From: Aurifilum marmelostoma
Taxonomy: Eukaryota; Ascomycota; Sordariomycetes; Diaporthales; Cryphonectriaceae
Direction: 5' to 3'
Assembly (NCBI GenBank): GCA_027559495.1
Contig: JAMXSV010000003.1
Span: forward strand, 1,488,001-1,552,000
DNA: 64,000 nucleotides
A model generated the notes under the pieces. That model saw only the letters and a program-made list of their open reading frames with translations, did no database searches and had not been told where the DNA came from. Position numbers and translations under genes: made by a program. The first letter of the stretch is position 1; each line of letters begins with the position of its first letter. Shown here piece after piece: positions 46,593 to 58,405 of this stretch.

Positions 46593-49440
46593 TCAAGCGT
46601 AACCGTTGGCGATCAACCACTCCTTCAGAACCGCAGCATCTCTCTCACGGTATGCCGCGCGGCCCCTCACCTTGTCCTTGGTCGCCTCCAGCGTCCTGTT
46701 GAACGCGGTCGTGTCCTTGTCCTTGAAGAAGGCCTCAATTTCCTCCAAGTCTTTGTACGAGGTAAATTTGCTCAAGGAGACGTTGATGAAACGGTCCACA
46801 ACGATGGGGTTCCCGCCAATCTTCTGCTCAATCTGGCCCCAATTCTCCTTGATAAATTTCCAAAGCAGCGGCCGGGCGACACGGTTGCTGGCCAGACCGC
46901 CCGAGAGGAAGTGCATATCGGCGGCCGGAATGCTGTCAGAGGCTGGTGCAGGCGGCGAGATGTTGAACAGGAATGGCAGGAGGGTAGCCGTGATAACGGA
47001 CTCGTCTGCGCAGGTGCCGAGAACGCCTAGACACAGCTCCCTGCTGTCTACTGCTGGAGCATTGTACCACTCGTCCTTGAGGAAAGCAGTAGTCCCCGCT
47101 GGATCGGACTTGAGAGCGACGCGGTACACCGGGCTCCGCAGGTCAGCGTGCAGTGGTTTGTCTTTGGGAGAGGCAGAGTACTCGGCAAAACGCTTGAGGG
47201 CCTCCTCGGTAACACTTGGACGAGTCAGCCAGTTAGATTGTCATCAGCAAATGGACTTCTTTGGTGGGGGTGCTTACCCTGGATGCCCGTTGACACCAGC
47301 CGTGAGAAGGAGTCGTTTCCGCAGCAGGCCGCTGTTGAAGTCCTCGCCGGCTGGGAACTCCCAGCCCACCTTGTTCAGTGCATTGTCGATCAAGCGCAGA
47401 GTGAACGTCTCCAGGGCCTTCTTGACAGTCTGGTCGTCGTCGAAGATGGACTTGACCAGGTTGATGGAATCTAGAGCCTGGCTCAAGACACGGAAGTGGG
47501 TCTCGTTCTTGAGGCCCTGGATAAAGGACAACAGGGCTGGGGTCGTGCCGTAGCCAGAGAACGCAAGATCGGCAGCTGATCCAGTGATGGAGATCTTGTC
47601 TTCGGTACTCAGGCGGTCGAGCTGACTGCCGAGCTTCTGCAGTCTCGCCGGTGGGTAGTTGACGCGGTAGAAGGCGGGTGCATTCTTGTTGATCACGTAG
47701 AAGTCGTCGTTGACCTCACGGATCGTGTCTTCCTTGGTCGTCAGGGCAAGAGACTGAACGCCCTGCGCCCCAGTCTTGCCCTCGAACGCAAGGGGAAGCC
47801 ACCAGGTCGTGGTGTCGTCCTCGGGTTTGACATCGCCGGTGGACAGGAACCGCGATTGCTTGATCGTGATCTGGCCAGGCTCCTCAGCCACGGTCAGCAC
47901 GGGGAAGCCTATCTTCTCGATCCACGGCTTCATCAGGGCCGGAACGTCCACACCCGAGGCCTCACTCAGAGCCTCCCAGAGGGCCTGCGTCTTGGCATTG
48001 CTGTAGGGGTGCTTCTTGAGGTAGATAGAGACGCCCTTCATGAAGGTCTTGACTCCGAGATGGTTGGCCAGCATGCGGATGACGGAGCACCCCTTGAGGT
48101 AGCTGATGGCATCAAAGACCTGATTGATGTCCAAAGCGTCACGGACAGGGACCTGGATCGGATGGGAAGAGCGCAGGCTGTCCAGCTTGAGAGCTGTCTC
48201 GTAGCCCTCGTTGATGAACTGGGGCCACACCTCCCAATCGGGGTGCAGATGGTCCGTGGCTAGCCACCCAGCCCAGGTGGCGAATCCCTCGTTCAACCAC
48301 AACTCGTCCCACCAGTCCATGGTGACCAGATTGCCGAACCACTGGTGAGCGAGCTCGTGGGCCACGACGTAGGCGATGCGATTGCGGAAGCGAGAGTCGG
48401 ACTTTTCCTCGTCAAACAGGATTGCTGTAATGCGGTAGGTGACGAGTCCCCAGTTCTCCATGGCACCGTGCGTAAACTCGTGGGCAGCCAGGATATCGCT
48501 CTTGGGCAGCGGGTAGTCGATGTCAAAAGCCTCCGAGAAGAAGTCGATGATCTTGGGTGCATGCCACAGGGCCCAGCTACCCTGCTCCTTGAGACCGCGG
48601 GTGGTGTAGACGCGGACAGGAAGCTGCTTGCCATTGTACCTACGGTCGGTGAAGGCCTCGATGTACTCAAAATCACCGACAGCCCACGCAAGCAGGTAGG
48701 TGCTCATGATCGGCGTCGTCTCGAATGTCACCAGCTTCTTCCCGCCGTCTACAGGCACGGTATTCTTGACAGGCATGTTGCTGAGGGCGACCTGGTCATC
48801 CGGGATTTCGATGGACAGGTCGAAGGTGGCCTTGAGGTTGGGCTCATCGAAGCAGGGGAAAGCACGCCGGGCATCCGTACTCTCAAATTGGGTGCTCAGC
48901 ATGTAGTGCCATTCGTCATCTCGCGGGACAGAGGGCGCAGCTGGAACGGCGGGCTTGTACTGAGACCGGTAGAAGCCGGCCATGTCATGGTTGACGAGGC
49001 CCGAATACTGGATGGTCAGGGTGGCCTTGGAAACTGGCAGCTCTGCATCGAAGAGGATCGTGGCACGCTGGGCCTTGGCATCATATTCGAAGTTGGTTGT
49101 CGTGTATGAGGTGCTGGCCTTTCCGGACTCGACCTCGACCGTTGCGGACTTGAGGGTCAGCTCGAGGACATTGAGGGAGATCTCCTTGGTGGGCTTGACA
49201 AGTTTTCCGGAAATCCTTCAAGTAACGGTAAGCTTCCATTCCCTTCCTTGAACCCATCTTCTCTCGGCGCGCCGTAAATGGAACAGACAGGGCCAACAAG
49301 GAACAACAGAGGCAGGGAGGATATTCATCTACGTACGTCACGACGCCATTGTAAGTCCAGTCCTTGAACTCGAGGTTCTCCAACTTCAGGTCATAGTGAC
49401 CAACCTTAAAATGGTCTGGCAGAATGTTCCGGTCGGTCAT
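46593..49440 (-). CDS. ape2: M1 family zinc aminopeptidase (Ape2/Aap1 type)
   Basis: Exons 49440-49337, 49215-47278 and 47214-46593 code 887 residues. The introns are 121 bp (GTACGT donor, TTGAAG acceptor) and 63 bp (GTAAGC donor, TCCAAG acceptor). It removes N-terminal residues from peptides. The substrate-anchoring GAMEN motif is at 285-289. The zinc site is HELAH at 321-325 with the third ligand E344 in WLNEGFATW, at the normal 18-residue spacing. STQFESTDARRAFPCFDEP comes before them, as in all M1 enzymes. The C-terminal half is the helical ERAP1-C-like domain, ending KEWLIANGYA. Yeast Ape2 and Aap1 are the nearest types I can name. The ATG at 49440 has a strong context (GCAGCC before it). 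The frame stays open another 195 codons to an ATG at 50025 with a presequence-like composition, so a longer mitochondrial form of 1082 residues is possible. Confidence 0.93.
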
Positions 49441-52403
49441 GGCTGCGCTGCTGACAGTGGGGTGGATGTGTGTTGAGGGACGTCCGGCGTGGACGGCTTC
49501 AGCAGCAAGGGCACGGGTTGCGTGACCCCGCGCTGACTTGTACTGTGGTAGCGGCGGCGGCGGCAAGAGGTGTGGGGCTATAGCTGGAGCTTGGGCCGGA
49601 GCTTGGGCAGGAGCTCGAACCAGAGCTGGAGCTGTTGGCCAGCCGCGGGAAAGAGCTCCTGGAGCTGTAGCCAGGGCGCCACCGCTGCTACTTATACTGG
49701 AAAGGGCCGCAACACGACCAGCACCAGGAGCGACCCGAAAACCGCTCGAGAGCTGCAGTTTGTAGCACAGCTGACCTTTAAAGAAGTTGCGGTCTTGGGG
49801 TCCAGGGAAAGTGCTGATATGGCTGTTTCTTCTTGTGCCCGAATGGTGTGCGCGCAGCGCAGGACAGCGCAAGATCGGGCGGTGTGTGGCCCTGCCAATA
49901 GTCTCTGCCCGAGATGCTGCTGCAGTATGCGGGCTTCTCACACAGGTAATTGGTGTTGCCAGCCGCGATGCCGAAGGCGAGACAACCTCTGCACGGGACA
50001 GACAACGGGCAAGAAATGCCGCCATTGCCCTTCCCAGAGGTCATCTGTCCTCACAGCACTAGTCCTGGGCGTTGGCGGCAACAAGGCAAAGGATGACCTG
50101 CCTTATACAGGAGGTCGCTGAACCTGCCGTTGACGGCGGTAGGCTGTATTCTCCAGTTCGGGAGGGGAGGACGAGCATGTGGTGGAGGCGGGGTGGCTCG
50201 ATGCCTCGGTTTCAAGCACGCGACGGCGGCGGCGGCAGAAGCGGTAGCAGTGATCAATCCCTACCAACGGCTGGTGTGGCTGCTGCAATTTCTGTCTCGG
50301 ATTGTTCCCACACCAGCGCAGGATTCTCCAGCAGCGAGAGAAGGGATCATCGCGATCGGCACCGTTCCGTCAACAGCTCTCAAGAGCAAGCAGGCGGGTG
50401 GCGGGCCAGCGGGTCGGTCCTCGAACCTCAGCCGGCTCTTGAGCTAGACTCGAATGAGTTGGACGAAAATGTCCGCCCAACCAGATCGGATAGAGCCACG
50501 GCTCTTGGTTGCTCTCAGGCTTTCAGGGGCCAAGAAAGGTCATGATGCACGAGGATTCAGCAGGTAGTCTTGTCTCAGCCTCAACAGTCACGTTTCTGTT
50601 GTCAGGTCTTTGAGAGAATGATGATGGGCGGAACATCATCTAGGAGGGCGTATTAGACGTGACTCGCCCATTTCGTGTTCTCATTATTACTGTCTCCTGT
50701 CCTTCCCGTCCCAGTGTTTTTGACTATGGCAGTACTATGTAAGTGTAATGGGCCGGGCCGACGCCATGTCTTGCTGAAATTGTGCTATTCGAGGGCTGAT
50801 GTCTTGTGGTTTGTAGTCTGGTGAAGTCATCTCTCTCTCGTGGTTATCTTTGCTCCGTCTTCCGTGCTAGCCTCGGCTTAGCCTGTGGTGGTGGTGATGG
50901 TGGTCTCTTATTCTACAGCGACCAAATCGTGTGTCTTTGTATAGGCCTCAAAAATCATATTGCTGAGGGATTCAGGAAAAGAAGAAAGCAAGGCAGAAAA
51001 AGACATTAGTACATATCAACCCAAGAGAAGACAGAAAGAAAATAGAGGCCCACCCACACACGACAGCCCAGATCATGGACAAGAGGATTGGAGGATAGGC
51101 GTGACATAATCATGCAGAGATGTATAATTCCCCCCAAGTGGACTCGGACCCCCTGCAACAGGGTGGACTCTCATGCAGGCCATCAACTCAGGGCTGTTTT
51201 GATGTGGACCCTAATCCATCCTCGTTGCCTTGTAAATGGACCAAGAGAGAATCGGTGAGTGGGTTCGTCATTGGAGAGTCGGAAAGACGGGGGAGAGGAG
51301 GCCTCGACCGGGTCTGAAGATGTACAATTTGTTATGTTATGTCAAGGGAGTAAGCAAAGATGAGGAGAAGTCGACGAGGAGAACGTGTGTGTGGTGGTGA
51401 TTGGATAAGGCGGCCTGCATAGTACAGTACAGTACAGTAGCACTACGGTACCTGGGTACATTCCCCATAGCGCAACATTCCCCAGCCTTCTCTCCTCATC
51501 CACACGCATCCGTAAGCAGCAGCAACTTGCTGTTCCCAAAGTCGACTCGGGGGAGCTTTCTTGCGATGACCCCTCCTGCTTACAGAAGCAACCCACAGCA
51601 AAATGGGAGACGGCCGAGAGAAACACCAAGATGGGGCAAAAATAAATAAATGAAATAGTACTTTTTTTTTTTTCTTCTTTTTTATTTTCCTCCATAACTT
51701 CCTTGGGTCACCTAAAGTCTGGAAGTGATCGACAGAGGAAAGACCAGTACAGGTACAAGCAAGGCCTGAGGCGCCCGGGTTTCATCCTTCGGCTGGCAAG
51801 CCCTTGTCCATGCAAACGCCCTACCCTAAAGTACTCTGACGCCAACCTGCGTATCGACCTCCTCTTTCTCGCTCCCTCTCTAGGGAGACCAGACAAGACA
51901 CTCGTCCTGCACGCCGAGCCTCCAACCACCCTTTATCTTTCGTCAATCATCCGCCTCACCTCCTCGACCGTGTTTCCTTCCTGCCTGCTCCTGCACCCGG
52001 CTGCGACACCATTCCCTCGCGACCTGTGCACCACCTTCTACAACCCTCCAGCGCCCACCCACGATCTTTACCCACTAATATTCTCGTCCTCGACCAGCCC
52101 AGCAACGGGCTCCGTTAACTGTGTCTTCCTCCCTCGACAAGAAACCTACAGACTTTCATTCGCTATTCAACCCCTAAACGAGACGAGACGAGACATTATC
52201 GACAGCTTCCACATCCCCGTGTGCAAGCAGCCTGCAACGACTCTTCGTTATCACCTAGAAAACATCAGCTAGATACGATATCTGATCGTCATCACACGCA
52301 GACACACGGTGGTTCCATCGATCGACCGGCTTGTTGGATGCCGCGGAATGTTCATCAGATTCAAGCGATATCCTAATTGCACATAATTTGCTCTTTGCCC
52401 ACC
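49441..52403. other. divergent upstream region
   Basis: Positions 49441-50025 are an in-frame extension of the aminopeptidase (see findings). From 50026 to 52403 no gene can be supported. The last 700 bases before the TCP11 gene are C/T-rich and look like a long leader; a 189-codon plus frame there (51703-52272) has leader-like composition and I do not call it. A short AGTAC-type repeat lies at 51421-51440. Confidence 0.5.
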
Positions 52404-55400
52404 ATGCGGCGACCCTCGGTGGACCTTGCCGAACCCTCGCGCAACCTCGAGGAGTCGGTCGGTGCTCCTACTCCAGACTCTTTCGACCCAGAGGCCTCAG
52501 ATTCTCTACCTCTCGAGACCGACTTTACGCAGACCCTCGACCTACACGAAGACGGCGACCCCCAGTCGCTTCCTCGCGCCTTCACGCCGCCTCCACACCT
52601 CGCCGCTCGCTTCTACCGTCCCTCACAGAACCGGCGGAAAGACTCGGCTGCCTCCTCGCGAAGGAACTCGGTATGCTCCGTGCCCTCCCTTTCATCATCA
52701 CACGGCGCTGCACAGCTGCACAGCGGGCCCCAGAGCAAACATATTGCCAACCACCAGCGGAGGGATGCCATCTTGAAAGACCGCCAGAAGCGCCTAGCCG
52801 ACCGTGCCGCCCATGTCGAGAAGGTCCGGCTGCGCGCTGCCAGGGCCAAGGAGCGCACCATTTCCCTGTCTGAGGAGAGAGCTACTGCTGCCAAGGAGGC
52901 CCGCGAGCGGAATCTCAACCAGATCGCCGCAGCCTGTGCCGAGGAGGTCAAGAGGGCCAAGGCCATCGCCGACCGCACCAAGGGCAAGCGTGAGCTGGAG
53001 ATCCAGAGGATGCGCCAGCAGATGGAGGAGCGCCAGGCCGAGGCCGAGCGACGCCGGGAGGAGCTGAGGAGACAGCCCCAGAGGGCCAGAGGCTCCAGCC
53101 TCGACAGCAAAAAGTCCGTCGAGGCCCTGTCCCCCATGGAAGAGCTCAGCGCACCAGAGCCCAAGCCGCTCGCTGAGGATGCTGCTGTCTGCAGGTTACA
53201 GACCTGGTGGCGCGCGACGACTAAGAGGCAGGCAGTCAACGCCTTCTCGCAGCTGGGCCTGACGCTTGATGAGTTCCGGGACAAACACTACGACGCGGCG
53301 ACAGATCTGATCCAGGACCAGCGCGTCATGCTGGCGACAGCACGCGTCCTTGCCATCTGTGGCCTGAAGAAGGGGAAACCTGACTCTGTCGCCCAGATGG
53401 GAGCCGTGCGGCTCTTTCTCAGCGCATTTTTGATCCTAGGCCACCCATCTCAGGTGCTTAGCAACACCTACGACCTCGGCGAACAAGACCAGGGCTCTGC
53501 TCCTCCTCCTCCTCCTTCTTCTTCTTCTACTTCTCCCACCACCTCCTCCTCCTCCTCCTCATCCTCCTCCTCACCGCTGCGCTCAAGAGATGACCTGGCC
53601 AACCCACTGGTCCAGGAGCTCGTGGGAAAGGCCAAAGACCTCCTCATCACGTTCGAGGACATAGTCTCCCGGCTCACAAGTCTCAACAACTACACCGTTC
53701 CGCCGTCGCTGGTCAACGCGCTGCCCACAGCGCATGCCTCGTTCGAGAGGGCTTTTCTCAACTGGCAGACGCGCGACAAGGCCGCTCTGATTGACGGCAT
53801 GCTGAAGCAGCTGGTAGAGCTCGACGCCCTCATTGACCACGTCAGGGAGACCAGCGTGCCTGCTGCGGTGGAGGAGTACAAGGAGGCAGTCGCTCCCAAC
53901 CAGCAGATGTTTGTTGTCAGGATCAAGAAGGTCTTGGGCCCGGAGAAGGGTCTGAGGGTCATCCGGCATGCCCTCTTCCAAGCTCGCAAGGAGAGGGCCG
54001 CCAAGAAGAAAGCAAAGGCAGACATGAGACCCCGGGCCGCCGAAGAGTCCATGACAGCCGAGTCTGTGATGGCCGAACTGGCTCCTAGCGAGCAACAAGC
54101 AGCAGCAGCAGGCGCTTCTGCCGCCGCAGCCAGTACCACCTCCGGGGGCCCGGATACGAACCCCGCTGGAACTCCTGCCGGCACGTCGTCCAATACCCCC
54201 GCCGACAGGTCAAGCGTGCCGCAGATGGCTCCTCAGGCCAATCTTCTGCCCGACAACCGCGTCGTCATGCACGAGCTTGCAATCAACAAGGAGTACCGCA
54301 CAAGCGCACAAGACTTTGTGGACGCCGAATCCAAAGCACTCAAGCCTTACCTGGACGGGATGCGTGCAACCATGAACGGGGACGCCTTTTCGCGCGAGAT
54401 CCATTTCTGCCAGCTCATCAACGTCGCGGCACACATCCAGCAGAAGCTGCTGCGGCTCGTGCACCCCTCGAACCCCCTCCACGGCGTCGTCGTGGATCTG
54501 CTGGACATCGAGCAGTTCAAACAGACATTCCGGAACGGGTCGTTCTCGTACGAGAACTTCTTCTCCTCCATGGCCAACCTGCTCCCCAAGCTGTGTGCCC
54601 CAGTCCGGGACGAGCAGGTCAAGGATCTGGCCGAGAATAAGCTGGTGCAGGGAAGCTATGTCGAGCGCCTGGAGGCACTGATCCTCTTCATCGACGTCAT
54701 GTTGAGCGATTTCGCCAACCTCCTCCTACACATGGCCACCCCCCGGCTGCTGCGCTCTGCGGCCCAATACGAAGCCAAGGCCTTTGCGAGTGCCATTCAA
54801 CGGGGCGAGCACAGCTTGTTCGCGGCCGAGACGGCGTGGCGGGCAGCCCGGACTAGAGTTGTGGCCGAGACGGCAAGACGCGATGCGGAGAACACGACCA
54901 GCCAGCTCAGGAACCGGCCTACTGCGGACAAGATCTACTCACACATGCTGGTTGGTGTCTTCACCCAGACCAGCCATATCCGGTACGGACAGATCCCCGA
55001 GATGCTGCAGCTCGACTTCAAGCGGATCCACAAGTTCGGCGACCTCACACGCAACATGATCACTGCCGGGGGGATCCTTCTGCAGTGCAAGAACCTTCTC
55101 AAGCGCGACGTGCGCGCGCCGTGGAAGACGGAGGCGACGCGCATCATGACCGTGCTGGACAGCGCCGAGACCGAGGAGGCTGCCGTCAACGGCGTGATGG
55201 CTGCGCTCGAGGCGGGACGCTCGATGCCTCCTGCTGTCAAGACACACCTCCGGGGCTTCGTGCAGAACCTGATCACGGCGCACTGGCAGATGGTCAGCGC
55301 AGCGCAGCCCGAGGCCAGCACGACGTGGGACCCGACGGCCCATGACCCGAGCCAGCCGGTGCTCCGGCTGCTGCTCAAGCGCCTGCGCGACCACCTCGTT

Positions 55401-55634
55401 GCCCACCTGACGGCGGGCAGCAGGAAGGCGACGAACGCGGCGGGCGAGAAGCTCGCGGGCTCTGGCCTCGGGGAGTTCATGGACCGGGTACGGGGCATGA
55501 CGGACGAGATGACCAAAGTCGGCGCCGTGGATCGCGAGGCACACCGTCCCTGGTGGGAGCAGGTTGCAGAGAAGATCGAGTCCGAGAACGCCGGGGGTGA
55601 CGTTACCATGGTCGGCGATGCGGTGCCTGCATAA
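52404..55634 (+). CDS. TCP11 (T-complex 11) / Sok1-like protein
   Basis: Intronless, 1076 residues from the ATG at 52404, which has an ideal CCACC context. A strongly charged coiled coil spans about residues 110-225 (many A/E/R/K heptads). It is followed by an IQ-like motif (CRLQTWWRATTKRQAVNAF, about 263-281). After a Ser/Thr/Pro-rich insert comes the Tcp11 domain, with blocks such as NREIHFCQLINV-like helices, IEQFKQTFRNGSFSYENFF and LEALILFIDVMLSDFANLL. Yeast Sok1 of this family was found as a high-copy suppressor of protein kinase A loss, and vertebrate TCP11 acts in sperm cAMP signalling, so a cAMP/PKA link is expected but not proven here. The poly-Ser stretch is coded by TCC/TCT repeats around 53515-53570. 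No frameshift. Confidence 0.85.
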   Translation: MRRPSVDLAEPSRNLEESVGAPTPDSFDPEASDSLPLETDFTQTLDLHEDGDPQSLPRAFTPPPHLAARFYRPSQNRRKDSAASSRRNSVCSVPSLSSSHGAAQLHSGPQSKHIANHQRRDAILKDRQKRLADRAAHVEKVRLRAARAKERTISLSEERATAAKEARERNLNQIAAACAEEVKRAKAIADRTKGKRELEIQRMRQQMEERQAEAERRREELRRQPQRARGSSLDSKKSVEALSPMEELSAPEPKPLAEDAAVCRLQTWWRATTKRQAVNAFSQLGLTLDEFRDKHYDAATDLIQDQRVMLATARVLAICGLKKGKPDSVAQMGAVRLFLSAFLILGHPSQVLSNTYDLGEQDQGSAPPPPPSSSSTSPTTSSSSSSSSSSPLRSRDDLANPLVQELVGKAKDLLITFEDIVSRLTSLNNYTVPPSLVNALPTAHASFERAFLNWQTRDKAALIDGMLKQLVELDALIDHVRETSVPAAVEEYKEAVAPNQQMFVVRIKKVLGPEKGLRVIRHALFQARKERAAKKKAKADMRPRAAEESMTAESVMAELAPSEQQAAAAGASAAAASTTSGGPDTNPAGTPAGTSSNTPADRSSVPQMAPQANLLPDNRVVMHELAINKEYRTSAQDFVDAESKALKPYLDGMRATMNGDAFSREIHFCQLINVAAHIQQKLLRLVHPSNPLHGVVVDLLDIEQFKQTFRNGSFSYENFFSSMANLLPKLCAPVRDEQVKDLAENKLVQGSYVERLEALILFIDVMLSDFANLLLHMATPRLLRSAAQYEAKAFASAIQRGEHSLFAAETAWRAARTRVVAETARRDAENTTSQLRNRPTADKIYSHMLVGVFTQTSHIRYGQIPEMLQLDFKRIHKFGDLTRNMITAGGILLQCKNLLKRDVRAPWKTEATRIMTVLDSAETEEAAVNGVMAALEAGRSMPPAVKTHLRGFVQNLITAHWQMVSAAQPEASTTWDPTAHDPSQPVLRLLLKRLRDHLVAHLTAGSRKATNAAGEKLAGSGLGEFMDRVRGMTDEMTKVGAVDREAHRPWWEQVAEKIESENAGGDVTMVGDAVPA

Positions 55635-57107
55635 AAGCTCACCTCTCTCTCTATATCTGGACAAGGGGGAAAGCTACGAAGTTCATGAAAGCGTGCATAT
55701 ACACCAGAGACGCACAAGCAAGGGCCGGGAAATACTTGTCTTCTTTTCTTGATTCCAAAGGGACTTTCTTGTGTTAAACTCTGGGCGGACTGGTCAACGG
55801 GATCGGGTTCATGGATCTTGGGTTCACTCACAACGGAGTGGGAATAACTTGGCGTTACGTTTGCTTTTCTTCGGGGGGTTTTCGTCTGGTCTGGTCACGG
55901 GTTGGTTGCCTCAACTCACACACATGAATACTGGCCATGATCATCGCCATCTGGTCACCGAAACCAGCGTTTCTAGTTACTTGAGCCTGTATCCTACAGG
56001 TCACTGATTTTTGATTTTATTTTATTTTTTTTGGTTTTATTGTTTTCTTTTTCTCCGTCTGTTTGTGGAGCGTTTGTGTTTGCCGGCGGTAATAGCTATT
56101 ATATTGGAATTCATACAATACCCAGACTGTCGTCTACACACTGATTTATGCATTGACTGATCAGAGAGGGAGGACTGCCTCCGGTACAAGGGGCAGCTTA
56201 CTTTGTGTGCTGACCACCACGGTTCTCATGCATCCGAATACAGGGGAGCTTGTTGGAGGTGGCCTCATCCTTGTCCTCATGTGATATCATTGTAAGTAGC
56301 TCACATGAAGATCACTTGGCAGCGGCCTCTGCACGTCTGAGTGGATGCTGTACCCTGTCTGGGCTGGCACTCGTTCTTGCAGACGGCAGGAAAGAAATTC
56401 AAAACTGAGTTTCCTTTGATAGTATTTCCAAACATGCCTAGATCCTTTTCAGTACTTAGTAGCAAGACTACTCTCGTCTTGGCGGTTGATCCCCCAACAA
56501 GGAGAGTTTGTCCCTGTCACCCTCTCCAAAGAACCCCCACCCCCGTCCTTCCCCCCCCCCCTCCCCAAGGTGTCCAGGTAGTAGCTACACCCCCAACGTC
56601 CTACCTCCAAAACGACCGCCTCCAAATCGCCTCCTCATGCTTACATGCAAGGCTGCCCCGCCACGTTGTTGGAGTAAACTGATTGAGCATCTCTGATTGG
56701 GGAGAAACAAGGCAACCAACCATTCAGCCTTGTCTAAGCACAAGGCAGGGCACCAGGGGGGGAGGTGGGGAAGAGAAAAGAAAAGAAATACAGTCAAAAA
56801 CACACATGTATTGACGTTGAAACCAAAGCACCTGAAACCGCGGCATACCAGGATAAATAGGCATCTTATCAAAACTGGATACCGCCACTTTTTTTTTTTT
56901 TTGCTTCACCTGTCATTGCATGTGCTTTTTTTTTGTCTTTTGCTTAGAAATGCTCGCTGGGGCGCGGGCGAGGTGGGTACAAATTACGACTACGTTCGCC
57001 TTGGCCCGCTGCGAAATCGGAAGGTCGAGAGCAAGGCTACTATGGATACAGGACCTGACACGGCAGGGTGGATTCGATTTGCTCACTTTTTGTTTAACCC
57101 AAATTTC

Positions 57108-57142
<35 letters not shown>

Positions 57143-57438
57143 AGGAGAGAAGGCAAAGCTGTTTTCTCCGAGCTTCTGTCATGATCCGGTTTGCCTATTG
57201 CGTTATCTAATCTGCATTATCTCAACAGTTTTGCCTCTTGGTATATCCTGACGTCTCGCCCTCCTTTCTTGACCCATCTCAAGCTCGTCTGTTTTTTTTT
57301 CTTTTTCTCTTGCCTCGTCTTTCTCACATCTGCCCACTTCTCTTGAACACACAAAACGCGTCGTCGTTTCTGCTTTCCAATTTTCTCTACAACATCCAAC
57401 AACAAACTTCTCCTCATCTATTCCACACATCAGTCACA
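55635..57438. other. 1.8-kb spacer and peroxiredoxin promoter
   Basis: No gene. It contains a C11 run (56551-56561), T tracts (56888-56902) and a GT repeat (57111-57140). The last 150 bases are C/T-rich, typical of the leader of a highly expressed fungal gene. Confidence 0.55.
57111..57140. repeat. GT dinucleotide repeat
   Basis: Fifteen uninterrupted GT units about 300 bases upstream of the peroxiredoxin start. A likely polymorphic microsatellite. Confidence 0.9.
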
Positions 57439-58405
57439 ATGGCCACCAAGGCATTTGTTCAGAAGCCCGCCCCTGCCTTCACGGCCACCACCGTCCTCGA
57501 GACTGGTGAGTTCAAGGAGGTCTCCCTCTCGGACTACAAGGGCCAGTGGTAAGTCAACCTTGGAAGCATCAAGCACCACAACCATCTGTCTACCTGTCTC
57601 TCTCTCTCTCTCTGCCTTCCACATCACCTTTTCACCTGTTCATCAGGCTTCGGTGGTCTCCTTCTTTCTCTACCGTCGTGCGGCTGTTCAAGATTTGGAG
57701 ATGTCTCCTCCTCTATTTCCATTACCATTCTCTCCCCCACCACCCCCCCTCTCTCCATACAAACATTGAAACGTTGCCCGCCACAATTTTAACTCTTTTT
57801 CTCTCTCTTTTCTTCCCTCCCAATCAAACAGGGTCGTCCTTCTGTTCTACCCCATGGACTTCACGTTCGTCTGCCCCACCGAGATCCTCGCCTTCAGCGA
57901 CGCCCTCCCCCGGTTCCAGAAGCTCAACACCACCGTGCTGGGCGTGTCCACCGACAGCCACTTCACCCACCTGGCCTGGCGCGAGCGCCCCCGCAAGCAG
58001 GGCGGGCTGGGCGAGGACCTCAAGCTGCCCCTGGTGGCGGACAAGAACTTCAAGATCTCGCGCGACTACGGCGTGCTGATCGAGGAGGAGGGCATCGCCC
58101 TGCGCGGCCTCTTCATCATCGACCCCAAGGGCGTGCTCCGCCAGATCACCGTCAACGACCTGCCCGTCGGCCGCAACGTCGACGAGACCCTCCGCCTCGT
58201 CGAGGCCTTCCAGTTCACCGACGAGCACGGCGAGGTCTGCCCCGCCGGCTGGCAGTCCGGCGGCGAGACCATGAAGGCTGACCCCAAGGGCAGCCTGGAG
58301 TACTTCTCCAAGGCCGGTGGTAAGTCCTCGAGACCCCTGAGCAGCGGCGGCGGCGATGACCACCACCCGTCGTCTCCCATTGCGAAGCGTCCGCGTATTG
58401 AGTAA
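57439..58405 (+). CDS. tsa1: typical 2-Cys peroxiredoxin (Tsa1 type)
   Basis: Exons 57439-57548 and 57832-58405 with a 283-bp intron (GTAAGT donor, AAACAG acceptor) code 227 residues. It is a cytosolic thiol peroxidase that reduces H2O2 and organic peroxides using thioredoxin. The peroxidatic cysteine is C51 in FVCPTE and the resolving one C173 in GEVCPAGW. The GGLG loop (94-97) and the C-terminal YF pair (194-195) are both present, the marks of a peroxidation-sensitive, redox-signalling enzyme. The canonical protein would end within a few residues of YFSK. Here the frame goes on 30 residues to an NLS-like end, AKRPRIE. A strong donor (GTAAGT, 58320) and a tandem CAGCAG acceptor (58433-58438) bracket the extension, so a spliced form ending AGGN or AGAGN is equally likely. 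TC and T tracts fill intron 1. Confidence 0.93.

Noticed and set aside
51703..52272. 189-codon plus frame upstream of TCP11
   Set aside because: Its Ser/Leu/Pro/Thr-rich composition mirrors the C/T-rich leader; more likely 5' UTR, though an upstream ORF cannot be excluded.
54935..55831. Long minus-strand frames over the TCP11 gene
   Set aside because: Shadows of the 1076-residue TCP11/Sok1 frame.
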